A stretch of 64,000 nucleotides of DNA from Promicromonospora umidemergens (GCF_024171995.1 NZ_JAMTCT010000014.1:1-64000); one strand, 5' to 3'; positions 40,875 to 49,827 are shown, counted from the stretch's first letter. Numbers and translations: made by a program. Notes: generated by a model not told the origin, from the sequence alone.

Positions 40875-43469
40875 ATGGTCAATTCCGGCATATCTCAGCA
40901 CCTTGTCGTGATCGGCGGTGGCATGGTCGCGCAGCGGCTCGTCGAGGCGCTGCGCGCCCGGGACGACGCCGGTCGCTACCACGTCACGGTCTTCGCGGAA
41001 GAGCCCCGCGCGCCCTACGACCGGGTCGGCCTGACCCGCTGGTTCGAGGAGGGGCCAGAGGGCATCGCCCTGGGCGACCAGGCGCTCTGGGCCGACCCGC
41101 ACGTCACCCTGCACACCGACCGGAAGATCGACTCGATCGACCGCGAGGCGAAGACCGTAACGGACCGCCTGGGCCACGTGCACGCCTACGACGAGCTGGT
41201 GCTCGCCACCGGTTCCAGCGCCGCGATGCCGCCCATCCCGGGCAACGACCTGCCGGGCGTCTTCGTGTACCGCACCATCGACGACGTCGCGGCCCTGCGC
41301 GGCTGGGTGGAGGAGAAGCGCAGGAGCTACCCGGAGGGCAAGCCGGTGCGCGGGGCCGTGATCGGCGGCGGCCTGCTCGGCCTGGAGGCCGCCGGGGCGC
41401 TGACCGCACTGGACGCGCAGGCCACCGTCATCGAGTTCGGCACCCACCTCATGGGCGTGCAGGTCGACCTCGGCGGCGGCCAGGCGCTCAAGCGCCTGAT
41501 CAACGGCAAGGGCATCGGCGTCCGCGCCGAGACCGCGACCAGCCAGCTGAAGCCGCACCGTCGCACCGGGCACGTGGGCCGGCTGGACTTCGCCGACGGC
41601 GGCCGGCTCGACGTCGACGTCGTCGTGGTGGCCACCGGCGTCCGGCCTCGCGACGAGCTGGCCCGCGCGGCCGGCCTGCCGGTCGGCGAGCGCGGCGGCG
41701 CCGTCGTCGACCTGTCGTGCCGGACCGAGGACCCGCACGTCTGGGCCGTTGGCGAGGTGGCCTGCATCGAGGGCCGCTGCATCGGCCTGGTCGCGCCCGG
41801 CAACACGATGGCCGAGGTGGTCGTGGACCGGCTGCTCGGCGGCCTCGCCGAGTTCCCCGGTGCCGACACCGCCACCAAGCTCAAGCTCTCCGGCGTCGAC
41901 GTCGCCTCGTTCGGCGACGCGCACGCCCGCACCGAGGACGCCGTCGAGGTGGTCTGGGCCGACCCGGTGGCCGGCGTCTACAAGAAGCTCGTCCTGTCCG
42001 ACGACGCCCGCACCCTCCTGGGCGGCGTCTTCGTTGGCGACGCCGGACCGTACGCGAGCCTGCGCCCGATGCTCGGCGCCGAGCTGCCCGGCGACGACCC
42101 GAGCGCGTTCCTCCTCCCCGAGGGTGGCGGCGCTCCGAACCTGGAGCTGCCGGACGAGGCGAACGTCTGCTCGTGCAACAACGTCTCCGCAGGGGCGATC
42201 CGCGGCGCCGTAACCCAGCACCAGTGCACCGACGTCCCGGGCGTGAAGGCCTGCACCCGGGCCGGCACCACCTGCGGCGCGTGCCTGCCGCTGGTGAAGA
42301 AGCTCGTCGACACCGAGCTGGAGCGCGCGGGCATCGAGGTCAGCACCGCGCTGTGCGAGCACTTCGACCTGTCCCGCGCCCAGCTGTTCGACGCCGTCCG
42401 GGTCGCCGACCTGCACTCGTTCAGCGACATCGTGGCCCGGTTCGGGACCGGCACGGGCAGCCGCGGCTGCGACATCTGCAAGCCGGTGGCCGCTTCCATC
42501 CTCGCCTCGCTGGGCAACGGCCACATCCTGTCCGGCGAGCAGTCCACGCTGCAGGACACCAACGACCACATGCTCGCCAACCTGCAGAAGGACGGCACGT
42601 ACTCGGTGGTCCCGCGGATGCCCGGTGGCGAGGTGACCCCCGAGGGCCTCATCACGGTGGGCCAGGTCGCCAAGGACTTCGGGCTGTACACGAAGATCAC
42701 GGGCGGCCAGCGCATCGACATGTTCGGCGCACGCGTGGAGCAGCTGCCGGACATCTGGCGGCGGCTGGTCGACGCAGGCTTCGAGTCCGGGCACGCGTAC
42801 GGGAAGTCGCTGCGCACCGTGAAGTCGTGCGTCGGGTCCACGTGGTGCCGCTACGGCGTCCAGGACTCCGTTGGCATGGCCGTCGAGCTGGAGCTGCGCT
42901 ACCGCGGCCTGCGCTCGCCGCACAAGCTCAAGATGGGCGTGTCCGGCTGCGCCAGGGAGTGCGCGGAGGCGCGCGGCAAGGACGTGGGCGTGATCGCCAC
43001 GGACAAGGGCTGGAACGTCTACGTGGGCGGCAACGGCGGGCAGACGCCGCGGCACGCGAAGCTCCTCGCCGAGGACCTGACGTCCGAGGAGCTCCTGCGC
43101 ACCATCGACCGGTTCCTCATGTACTACGTCCGCACCGCCGACCGGCTGCAGCGCACGGCGCCGTGGATCGAGGAGGTCGACGGTGGCCTGGACGGCGTGC
43201 GCGAGGTCGTCATGGAGGACTCGCTCGGCATCTGCGCCGACCTGGACGCCGCCATGGCCCGTCACGTCGAGAACTACGAGGACGAGTGGAAGGCAGTGCT
43301 GGAGGACCCGGAGAAGCTGCGCCGGTTCTCGTCGTTCGTCAACGCCCCGAAGGGCGCCGACCCGTCCCTCGCCTACGTCGAGGAGCGCGGCCAGCGCCGC
43401 CCCGCGACGTCGGAGGAGCGCGCGACCGGCGTCGTCATCGCGGGCCCCAGGCTGGAGGTACGAGCATGA
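40875..43469 (+). CDS. nirB: Assimilatory nitrite reductase, large subunit
   Basis: 864-residue siroheme nitrite reductase, converting nitrite to ammonia with six electrons from NAD(P)H. ATG 40875. N-terminal FAD domain (LVVIGGGMVAQRLVEAL, EEPRAPYDRVGLTRWF), NAD domain (GAVIGGGLLGLEAAGALTAL), then two BFD-like [2Fe-2S] segments (VCSCNNVSAGAIRG, TTCGACLPLVKKL; and a second, GSRGCDICKP). The sulfite/nitrite reductase half has the [4Fe-4S]-siroheme Cys set SCVGSTWCRYG and SGCARECAEARGKD. Length matches the family. The stop overlaps nirD. It is preceded by ~100 bases with its own promoter, since the fic gene ends at 40770. Confidence 0.95.
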   Translation: MVNSGISQHLVVIGGGMVAQRLVEALRARDDAGRYHVTVFAEEPRAPYDRVGLTRWFEEGPEGIALGDQALWADPHVTLHTDRKIDSIDREAKTVTDRLGHVHAYDELVLATGSSAAMPPIPGNDLPGVFVYRTIDDVAALRGWVEEKRRSYPEGKPVRGAVIGGGLLGLEAAGALTALDAQATVIEFGTHLMGVQVDLGGGQALKRLINGKGIGVRAETATSQLKPHRRTGHVGRLDFADGGRLDVDVVVVATGVRPRDELARAAGLPVGERGGAVVDLSCRTEDPHVWAVGEVACIEGRCIGLVAPGNTMAEVVVDRLLGGLAEFPGADTATKLKLSGVDVASFGDAHARTEDAVEVVWADPVAGVYKKLVLSDDARTLLGGVFVGDAGPYASLRPMLGAELPGDDPSAFLLPEGGGAPNLELPDEANVCSCNNVSAGAIRGAVTQHQCTDVPGVKACTRAGTTCGACLPLVKKLVDTELERAGIEVSTALCEHFDLSRAQLFDAVRVADLHSFSDIVARFGTGTGSRGCDICKPVAASILASLGNGHILSGEQSTLQDTNDHMLANLQKDGTYSVVPRMPGGEVTPEGLITVGQVAKDFGLYTKITGGQRIDMFGARVEQLPDIWRRLVDAGFESGHAYGKSLRTVKSCVGSTWCRYGVQDSVGMAVELELRYRGLRSPHKLKMGVSGCARECAEARGKDVGVIATDKGWNVYVGGNGGQTPRHAKLLAEDLTSEELLRTIDRFLMYYVRTADRLQRTAPWIEEVDGGLDGVREVVMEDSLGICADLDAAMARHVENYEDEWKAVLEDPEKLRRFSSFVNAPKGADPSLAYVEERGQRRPATSEERATGVVIAGPRLEVRA

Positions 43470-43906
43470 CCGCCAACGACGTGTCAGAGGTACAGGCCAC
43501 CGGAGTGACCTGGGGTTCTGACGGCTCGGCGGTGGCCAGGTGGGAGCGCGCGTGCTTCCTCACGGACCTGTTCCCCGAGCGGGGTGCGGCGGCGCTGTTC
43601 GGCAACGTACAGGTGGCGCTCTTCCGGCTGCCGGAGGACCCGCTGGACCCCGCCGACGGCGGACCGGTCTACGCGGTCCAGAACCTCGACCCGTTCTCCG
43701 GGGCGTACGTGATGTCCCGCGGGATCGTCGGTACGCGCGCCGGTGTGCCCACGGTGGCCGCTCCTGTCTACAAGCAGGTGTTCTCCCTCGTCACCGGCGA
43801 GTGCCTGGTGGCAGCGGACAAGGCCCCCCAGGGCGACCTTCCGCCGGACCTCAGGACCTACGAGGTGGAGATCCGGGACGGCGTGATCCACGTAGGCCTG
43901 CCGTGA
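43466..43906 (+). CDS. nirD: Nitrite reductase small subunit, Rieske-like
   Basis: 146-residue NirD of the Rieske-fold family, partner of NirB. ATG 43466 overlaps the nirB stop. The core runs WERACFLTDLFPERGAAALFGNVQVALFRLP, AVQNLDPFSGAYVMSRGIVG, YKQVFSLVTGECL and YEVEIRDGVIHVGL. The cluster ligands of true Rieske proteins are absent, as usual for NirD. Residues 5-21 (DVSEVQATGVTWGSDGS) are not part of the family core; they are encoded by a palindromic element that lengthens the N-terminus. The stop overlaps the next start (GTGA). Confidence 0.92.
   Translation: MTANDVSEVQATGVTWGSDGSAVARWERACFLTDLFPERGAAALFGNVQVALFRLPEDPLDPADGGPVYAVQNLDPFSGAYVMSRGIVGTRAGVPTVAAPVYKQVFSLVTGECLVAADKAPQGDLPPDLRTYEVEIRDGVIHVGLP
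43478..43528 (+). repeat. In-frame palindromic element, copy 2 (5' end of nirD)
   Basis: GACGTGTCAGAGGTACAGG through TCTGACGGCTCG. TCAGA...TCTGA and CAGGCCAC...GTGACCTG pair around CGGA. Read in the nirD frame as DVSEVQATGVTWGSDG, the same phase as copies 1 and 3. Confidence 0.75.
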
Positions 43907-44742
43907 CGCCCTCGACGACGGGGCGGGTGACGCTCGTCGGGGGTGGGCCCGGGGCATCCGACCTGCTGACCCTGCGGGGGTGGCGGGCGCTGCAGGCGGC
44001 CGACGTCGTCGTCGCCGACCGGCTGGGGCCCGTCGAGGTCCTCGCCGAGCTGCCGCCGCACGTCCGCGTGGTCGACGTCGGCAAGGAGCCCGGCCGGCAC
44101 CCCGTGCCCCAGGAGCGCATCAACGAGCTGCTCGTCGAGCACGCTCTGGCGGGTGCCCACGTGGTCCGGCTCAAGGGTGGCGACCCGTTCGTGCTCGGCC
44201 GCGGCGGCGAGGAGGTCATCGCGTGCGCGGCCGCCGGCGTGCCCGTCGAGGTGGTGCCGGGCGTGACCTCCGCCGTCGCCGTGCCGGGCCTGGCCGGGAT
44301 CCCGCTCACCCACCGCGGTGTCACCACGGGCTTCCACGTGGTCTCGGGCCACTGCGCACCCGACGTGTCAGACCCCCAGGCCACCGGAGCGACCCGCACG
44401 TCGGACACGTCGGGGCCGCTCGACGACGCCGCCGTCACCTGTGTGCGGGACGCCACGGCTACTCTTGTCGTATTGATGGGGGTGCGGTCCCTCGGCGCGA
44501 TCGTGGCGCAGTCCCTGGCCGCCGGCGCCGATCCCGGAACCCCTGTGGCGATCGTGGAGAACGGTTCCACGTCGGAGCAGCGCGTCACACGGGCGCGTCT
44601 CGAAGAGGCGGCCGATGTGGCAGCGGCCCGTGGTGTGCGGTCACCCGCGGTCGTCGTCATCGGCCGCGTGGCAGCGGCGGGACTCCTGGTCGAAACGGTG
44701 GAGGGTACGAGTGAGCGACGTCTGGCAGGTGCCGGTGTCTGA
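43903..44742 (+). CDS. cobA: Uroporphyrinogen-III C-methyltransferase (SUMT)
   Basis: 279-residue SAM-dependent enzyme that methylates uroporphyrinogen III to precorrin-2 for siroheme, the cofactor of NirB. GTG 43903 overlaps the nirD stop. Signature motifs: VTLVGGGPGASDLLTLRGWRALQAADVVVADRL, GKEPGRHPVPQERINELLVEHA, VVRLKGGDPFVLGRGGEEV, EVVPGVTSAVAVPGLAGIPLTHRG. Residues ~154-170 (DVSDPQATGATRTSDTS) replace or extend a loop between VVSGH and LVVLMGV and are encoded by the palindromic element. The C-terminal ENGSTSEQRVTRARLEEAADVAA is normal. Position after nirBD ties siroheme supply to nitrite reduction. Confidence 0.92.
   Translation: MTPSTTGRVTLVGGGPGASDLLTLRGWRALQAADVVVADRLGPVEVLAELPPHVRVVDVGKEPGRHPVPQERINELLVEHALAGAHVVRLKGGDPFVLGRGGEEVIACAAAGVPVEVVPGVTSAVAVPGLAGIPLTHRGVTTGFHVVSGHCAPDVSDPQATGATRTSDTSGPLDDAAVTCVRDATATLVVLMGVRSLGAIVAQSLAAGADPGTPVAIVENGSTSEQRVTRARLEEAADVAAARGVRSPAVVVIGRVAAAGLLVETVEGTSERRLAGAGV
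44361..44412 (+). repeat. In-frame palindromic element, copy 3 (inside the SUMT gene)
   Basis: CGACGTGTCAGACCCCCAGG through CGGACACGTCG; the outer arms CGACGTGTC and GACACGTCG are perfect complements. It is read as DVSDPQATGATRTSDTS in the SUMT frame, the same phase as copies 1 and 2. Confidence 0.8.
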
Positions 44743-45886
44743 GGTCGCAGCGCCCGCGCACGCCCGGGCGACGCACCCGACGCTGGGTCAGGTCATGGCC
44801 GGCGCGACAGTTCTCGTCACGGCGGAGCGCCGGGCCGCCGAGCTCGCGGCGGCCCTGGAGCGGCGCGGTGCCACGATCCGGCACGCGCCGGCGCTGAGCA
44901 TGATCCCGCACGTCGACGACGAGACCCTGATCGCGGCGACGCGGGCGATCGTCTCGGCCCCGCCCGACGTCGTCGTGGTCACCACCGGGATCGGCTTCCG
45001 CGCCTGGATCGAGGCCGCCGACGCGCACGGCATCGCGGAGCCGCTCCTCGGCCTGCTCGCCGGGACCCGGATCGTCGCGCGCGGCCCGAAGGCCCGCGGC
45101 GCGATCCAGGCCGCCGGGCTGCACGCGGACTGGGTCGCCGAGTCCGAGACCTCCGCGGAGGTGGCGGAGGTGCTGCTGAGCGAGGGTGTACAAGGACTCC
45201 GCATCGCCATCCAGCACCACGGAGCGGGCGCCGACGGCCTGGACGAGGTGTTCGAGAAGGCCGGCGCGCAGGTCGCGAGCCTCGTCGTCTACCGGTGGGG
45301 TCCGGCGCCCAACCCGGCGGCGGTCCGCGACTCGGTGCACGCGGTGGCCGACGGCGAGATCGACGCCGTGGTCTTCACCTCCGCCCCTGGTGCCGAGGCG
45401 TGGCTGCGGGTCGTCGAGGGGGAGCGGCTGCTCGACCGGGTCCGCGCGCGGTTCGTCGACGGCGGGATGGTCGCGGCCGCCGTCGGGCCCATGACGGCGA
45501 AGCCCTTGGAGCAGCGGGGGATCGTGCCGCTGCAGCCCGAGCGCGGGCGCCTCGGGGCGCTGGTCCGCGCGCTGGTCGGGCACTACGAGCACATCGACTC
45601 GGTGGCGCTGGGCACGGTCGCCGGGTCACTGGTGATCCGCGCACGCGTCGCGGTGCTGGACGGACAGGTGCTGCCCCTGTCGCCGACCGGGGTCGCGGTG
45701 CTGCGGCTGCTCGCCGCCGCCGAGGGCGACGTCGTGTCGCGCGAAGAGGTGCTGGCCGCGCTGCCGGGCGACTCACAGGACACGCACGCCGCCGAGGTCG
45801 CCGTCGCGCGGCTGCGCGAGGCTGCCGGACGCCGCGACCTCATCCGCACGGTGGTGAAGCGGGGCTACCGCATCGAGCTGGCGTGA
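44711..45886 (+). CDS. nnaR: HemD-like/winged-helix protein, NnaR-type nitrate assimilation regulator
   Basis: 391 residues from GTG 44711, with GGAGGG about 8 bases upstream; overlaps the SUMT 3' end. The N-terminal ~260 residues have the uroporphyrinogen-III synthase fold (VLVTAERRAAELAAALERRGATIRHAP, LRIAIQHHGAGADGLDEVFEKAGAQ, DAVVFTSAPGAEAWL). The C-terminal ~95 residues are an OmpR/PhoB-type winged helix (LSPTGVAVLRLLAAAEGDVVSREEVLAAL, IRTVVKRGYRIEL). This architecture is that of Streptomyces NnaR, described as a co-activator of nitrate/nitrite genes with GlnR. Either siroheme/heme intermediate sensing or residual synthase activity is possible. It closes nirB-nirD-SUMT. Confidence 0.85.
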   Translation: MSDVWQVPVSEVAAPAHARATHPTLGQVMAGATVLVTAERRAAELAAALERRGATIRHAPALSMIPHVDDETLIAATRAIVSAPPDVVVVTTGIGFRAWIEAADAHGIAEPLLGLLAGTRIVARGPKARGAIQAAGLHADWVAESETSAEVAEVLLSEGVQGLRIAIQHHGAGADGLDEVFEKAGAQVASLVVYRWGPAPNPAAVRDSVHAVADGEIDAVVFTSAPGAEAWLRVVEGERLLDRVRARFVDGGMVAAAVGPMTAKPLEQRGIVPLQPERGRLGALVRALVGHYEHIDSVALGTVAGSLVIRARVAVLDGQVLPLSPTGVAVLRLLAAAEGDVVSREEVLAALPGDSQDTHAAEVAVARLREAAGRRDLIRTVVKRGYRIELA

Positions 45887-45930
45887 CGCTCCGCTCGCGA
45901 CCTTCGCGAGCTTTCTCGCTGCCGACAGCA

Positions 45931-45986
45931 TCGTTCTCTCGTTCCCGCTCGTCAGGGAGCATGAACAGGGAGAGGGGACGTCCTCG
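45931..45986 (+). promoter_or_regulatory. Conserved upstream block of ECF unit A
   Basis: TCGTTCTC (45931) and GTCAGGGAGCATGA (45951) followed by a GGGAGAGGGG purine run, with 36 bases from GTCAGGG to the start codon. The same elements at the same 20-base spacing precede unit B, so they likely contain a shared, perhaps autoregulated, promoter. Confidence 0.6.
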
Positions 45987-47813
45987 ATGACGCAGTGGGA
46001 GGTCGAGCTCACCGAGCTCGCGACGAGACGTGGCGGGGCGCTCGTCGGGTACGCGTACTCGTTGTGCCAGGACCGGGCACAGGCCGAGGACCTGGTGCAG
46101 GACGCGCTGGTGAAGGTGTTCTCGCGCCTGCGCCGCCCGACCGGGTCGGGCGACGGCGGGCAGGACGTCGTGCACCTGGATCAGCCGCAGCGCACGAACA
46201 CGGAGGGGTATGTTCGCCGGGCGATCCTGACGATCTATCTCGACGGTTACCGGCGGCAGAAGAACTGGTCCGGCTTCAAGCACCTCCTGGCCGACGACGA
46301 CCGGTCGCCGGCCGCGGACCGGGTCGCCACCGCGCGGGTCGACGTCGGCGTGGCCCTGGCCCAGCTCTCCCCACGGCAGCGTGAGGCCGTGGTGCTGCGC
46401 TTCTTCGAGGACCTGACCGTGCCCCAGATCGCGGCGGCCCTCGGGACGAGGCCGGGCACCATCAAGCGGTATCTGTCGGACGCGATGGAGCTGTTGCGCG
46501 CCTCGCTCGCAGAGGTCGTGGCGCCCGAGACGGACAGCTCGCTGGACGAGCGGCTCGACGTGGTGGCCGGCGCGGTGCGGCGCCGTCGGGCAACGAAGGT
46601 GGGCGCTGTGGCGGGCGTGTCGATGGTCCTGGCCGTGGCGCTCGTCTGGGGTGCGTGGGCGGTCGAGCCGTGGATCCGGTCGGAGCCGCTGCCGGCGGAC
46701 GACAAGGTCGAGTACACGCCGGGTTACGTGCCGGGCAACTGGTCCGACGATGCCGGCGTGTACTGCGGGATGCCGGTCGAGGAGCTCGAGGCGTTGGACG
46801 CTGGCACCTTCGAGGTGGAGGTCACCGGGGGTCTTGCTCCGCGAGCGGATGGCACCTCCACCTCCTGGGAGGTTCCGGTGACGGTCACCGGGACCGTTCC
46901 CGACGACATGGCCGACGACGAGCGCGGGTACTTCATGACCTCACCGCTGATCGTGTGGGCCCAGGACGGCCGGGTCGTCGACCTCGGCACCGGGTGGCGC
47001 GAGATGGACTCGGAGGTCTCGTCGGCACTGTCGGAGGAGGGCGCCTGGAGCGGGCCGGCGACGGCGGGCAACTCGACGACGTGCCTGGAAGACACCCTCG
47101 TGGAAGGCGGCGTCGGTGACGAGTACGACAACGAGCGCCCCGGGGCGAGCTACGAGCTACGCGTGGTCATGACCGACAGCTCCGCCTCCGGACAGGCTGA
47201 TGGGCAGCCCGATCTCCTGGTCAGCGATCCGGCCACCGTGGACCTGGACAGCGGTGTCGCGTCGGCGCCGACCTTCGGGGCGCCGTCGGGCGACTGCAGC
47301 GGGGCCGCCTACGCGGGCCGGGGCCTGAGGGCGCAGGATCTCCCGGAGCGGACGAGAGCCGCCACCGCCGAGCTCCTCGCAGCGGTCATCACCTGCGACG
47401 AGAGAAAGGTCGCCGAGCTCGGCGGTGCGCTGGACACGGCGCCCCTCTCGCAGTCGGTGTCGCCGTCGGTCAACGAAGTGTTCGCGCTGCCCGAGGCCGA
47501 CGGCCAGGTCCCGTACGCGACCGTCGCGCGACTCCTGACCGAGACCCGCCCAGCCGTCGACGCGTCGGGACTGGCCTGGCCCTGGCCCCGGGTGTCCAGG
47601 TCGGTCGACGACGACGCGGCGTGGCAGGAGGCGATCGACGCCGGCGCCATCACCGAGGAGCAGGCCGCGACCGACCGCGCGAAGGGCGTCTACACGGGAT
47701 GGCGGCTGGAGGTCGACGACAACGGCGAGCCGAGCCCGGTGACCTGGCGGGGCTTCTACGAGGGCGACGACAGCTGGTGCTCCAGGCCGGACGCCGAACC
47801 GGGGTGCAGCTAG
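45987..47813 (+). CDS. ECF sigma factor fused to a transmembrane ectodomain (unit A)
   Basis: 608 residues. Residues 1-175 are a complete SigE-type ECF sigma factor: region 2 AQAEDLVQDALVKVFSRL and YVRRAILTIYLDGYRRQ, region 4 LSPRQREAVVLRFFEDLTVPQIAAALG and TIKRYLSDAMELL. A linker ends in RRRRATKVG, then one membrane span (~205-227, GAVAGVSMVLAVALVWGAWAV). The extracellular part has the CGM module (VYCGMPVEELEAL, LIVWAQDGRVVDLGTGW, paired Cys, YELRVVM) and a C-terminal module (GDCSGAAY, EVFALPEADGQVPYATVARLL, AWQEAIDAGAITEEQA). The sigma domain is thus tethered to the membrane in the same chain; release or membrane-local action is inference. Unit A starts the five-unit array. Confidence 0.85.
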   Translation: MTQWEVELTELATRRGGALVGYAYSLCQDRAQAEDLVQDALVKVFSRLRRPTGSGDGGQDVVHLDQPQRTNTEGYVRRAILTIYLDGYRRQKNWSGFKHLLADDDRSPAADRVATARVDVGVALAQLSPRQREAVVLRFFEDLTVPQIAAALGTRPGTIKRYLSDAMELLRASLAEVVAPETDSSLDERLDVVAGAVRRRRATKVGAVAGVSMVLAVALVWGAWAVEPWIRSEPLPADDKVEYTPGYVPGNWSDDAGVYCGMPVEELEALDAGTFEVEVTGGLAPRADGTSTSWEVPVTVTGTVPDDMADDERGYFMTSPLIVWAQDGRVVDLGTGWREMDSEVSSALSEEGAWSGPATAGNSTTCLEDTLVEGGVGDEYDNERPGASYELRVVMTDSSASGQADGQPDLLVSDPATVDLDSGVASAPTFGAPSGDCSGAAYAGRGLRAQDLPERTRAATAELLAAVITCDERKVAELGGALDTAPLSQSVSPSVNEVFALPEADGQVPYATVARLLTETRPAVDASGLAWPWPRVSRSVDDDAAWQEAIDAGAITEEQAATDRAKGVYTGWRLEVDDNGEPSPVTWRGFYEGDDSWCSRPDAEPGCS

Positions 47814-47870
47814 CCTCCGGCGTCCCCGCAGTCGGTACGGGCTCGACGGTTTTTCTCGTCACCCGCATCA

Positions 47871-47925
47871 TCGTTCTCCTCTCCCCACCCGTCAGGGAGC
47901 ATGAGAGGGAGAGGGGGCGTCCGAC
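47871..47925 (+). promoter_or_regulatory. Conserved upstream block of ECF unit B
   Basis: TCGTTCTC (47871) and GTCAGGGAGCATGA (47891), same 20-base spacing as upstream of unit A, then GGGAGAGGGGG before the ATG at 47926. Confidence 0.6.
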
Positions 47926-49734
47926 ATGGCGCAGTGGGAGACGGAGCTCGAGGAGCTCATGGCGCGGCGCAGCCGCGCGCTGGTCGGCTATGCGTTCACG
48001 CTGACGCGCGACGTGCCGCGGGCCGAGGACCTGGTGCAGGACGCGCTGGTCAAGGTGTTCTCGCGCCTGCGCCGTCCGGCCGAGACCGGCGGCGGCGGCG
48101 GAAAGAGCATGCACCTGGACCAGGACGAGCCCCGGCTGACCAACGTGGAGGGCTACGTGCGCCGGGCGATCCTGACCATCTACCTGGACGGCTACCGGCG
48201 GCAGAGCAGCTGGACGGGCATCAAGCACCTGCTCGCCGACGACGCCTTCGCGCCCGCGGCGGAGCGCGCCGCGACGGCAAGGGTCGACGTCGGTGTGGCG
48301 CTCGCGCGCCTGTCCCCGCGGCAGCGCGAGTCGGTGGTGCTGCGGTTCTTCGAGGACATGACGGTGCCCCAGATCGCGCAGACGCTCGGGACGAGCCCGG
48401 GCACCATCAAGCGGCACCTGTCCAACGCGATGGAGCTGCTGCGCACGTCGCTCGCCGAGATGAACGTGCCGGAGATGGAGACCTCCTTCGAGGACCGGCT
48501 CGGCGCCGTATCGGGTTCGGTCCGTCGCCGTCGGGCCGTGAAGGTCGGTGCCCTCGGCGGGGCCACGCTGGTGGTGGCGGGTCTGCTGGCCGTCGCCGCG
48601 CTGTGGGGGCCAGACCGCCTCCTGTCGGAGCCGGTGCCGCCGGCCACCCCGAGCCCCGGGGTGTCGAACGGGGCGGTCGGCGCCGGCTGGGCGCCCAGCG
48701 GCTGGCGCGCGAAGGGCCCGCAGTTCTACTGCGGCATGGAGGTGACGGAGCTGGTGTCGTCGTCCGACACGGTGCGATTGGAGCTCACTGGTGACGCCGA
48801 GCTCGTGGAAGGTGTGGAAGATGGCACGGGGCCCCCGGACGACCATCTGGCCGCGCCCATCCGGATCACCCGGACCGGGGCCGATGGCCTGTCCCTCGAC
48901 GGCCAGTTCCCCCAGCTGGTCTTCGCGCAGGACGGTCTGGTGGTCGACATCAGCGGGGGCTGGAACGAGGGCGGCGGGTACGTCCTGCCCGACGCCGGTG
49001 AGTCCGCGGAGGCCGTCGCCGAGGCGAGCGCTACCACCGCATGCGGACAATGGACGACGAACAGCGCGCTGCCCTTCGAGACGTACCTGGACGCGCGCCC
49101 GGCGGGCACCTACGACGTCTACGCGGTGCTGCCGTGGAGCGAGTACTCGGGCCCGAGCGACTTGACCGGTACAAGCCGCTTTGCCGTCAGCGGGCCGGTC
49201 ACCATGGCGGTTCCGGCACTCGAGGTGCCGGAAGAGGAGCCGCTGACCGTGGACATCCGCGACGGCTACCAGCCGCCGTGGCTCGAGGGGACGAACCTGG
49301 CCTGTGGGGCCTATGCGTCCGGAATCCCGGGAGACTGGCAGGTGCCCTGGGCGGGATCGATCCTGGAGCTGAGGGCCGAGGACCAGCTGGAGGGCGCCCC
49401 CCAGGACAGGGTGACGGTCACGTTCACCGAGACGGAGGGAGAGGCCGTCGACACGACTCGTACGCCGTTCACGACGGTCTGGCTCAGTGACGGGCGTGTG
49501 GTGGGTGTCGGCCGCGACGTCTGGTCCGATCCGGTGGAGCCCCTTGGCGTCGACGCGAAGGGCGAGACGTCCGTCGTCGTGTCGATCGAGCCCGACCGGA
49601 CGTGTCTCAAGAACCCGGACGCCGAGCTGCCCGCCGGGGGCTACGACGTGTACGCCCTCGCGGAGCTCGATCCGGGCGCGGGGGGCGAGCGGGAGCTCAT
49701 GCTGACGAACGCCGTCTACTACGCCGTGGACTGA
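47926..49734 (+). CDS. ECF sigma factor fused to a transmembrane double ectodomain (unit B)
   Basis: 602 residues, paralogue of unit A. The sigma part (1-178) has PRAEDLVQDALVKVFSRL, YVRRAILTIYLDGYRRQ, LSPRQRESVVLRFFEDMTVPQIAQTLG and GTIKRHLSNAMELL. RRRRAVKVG leads into one membrane span (~207-228). The ectodomain contains two CGM-like modules in tandem. The first is FYCGMEVTELVSSS, LVFAQDGLVVDISGGW and GTYDVYAVLPW. The second is DGYQPPWLEGTNLACGAYASG, TVWLSDGRVVGVGRDVW and GGYDVYALAELD. The C-terminal EVFALPE module of unit A is absent. Each module carries two Cys suited to a disulfide. Ligand unknown. Confidence 0.85.
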   Translation: MAQWETELEELMARRSRALVGYAFTLTRDVPRAEDLVQDALVKVFSRLRRPAETGGGGGKSMHLDQDEPRLTNVEGYVRRAILTIYLDGYRRQSSWTGIKHLLADDAFAPAAERAATARVDVGVALARLSPRQRESVVLRFFEDMTVPQIAQTLGTSPGTIKRHLSNAMELLRTSLAEMNVPEMETSFEDRLGAVSGSVRRRRAVKVGALGGATLVVAGLLAVAALWGPDRLLSEPVPPATPSPGVSNGAVGAGWAPSGWRAKGPQFYCGMEVTELVSSSDTVRLELTGDAELVEGVEDGTGPPDDHLAAPIRITRTGADGLSLDGQFPQLVFAQDGLVVDISGGWNEGGGYVLPDAGESAEAVAEASATTACGQWTTNSALPFETYLDARPAGTYDVYAVLPWSEYSGPSDLTGTSRFAVSGPVTMAVPALEVPEEEPLTVDIRDGYQPPWLEGTNLACGAYASGIPGDWQVPWAGSILELRAEDQLEGAPQDRVTVTFTETEGEAVDTTRTPFTTVWLSDGRVVGVGRDVWSDPVEPLGVDAKGETSVVVSIEPDRTCLKNPDAELPAGGYDVYALAELDPGAGGERELMLTNAVYYAVD

Positions 49735-49827
49735 TCGGGCAGGCAGCGAAGCCGCAGACCAACGAAACCTCCCGGCGGCGCGTCATGGTGCATGTGGAGA
49801 CGATGACAGCACACACGCACCCGGGAG

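Noticed and set aside
40782-43265. An 827-codon open frame on the minus strand
   Set aside because: Antisense to nirB; low-complexity His/Gln/Arg/Val composition and no recognisable domain.
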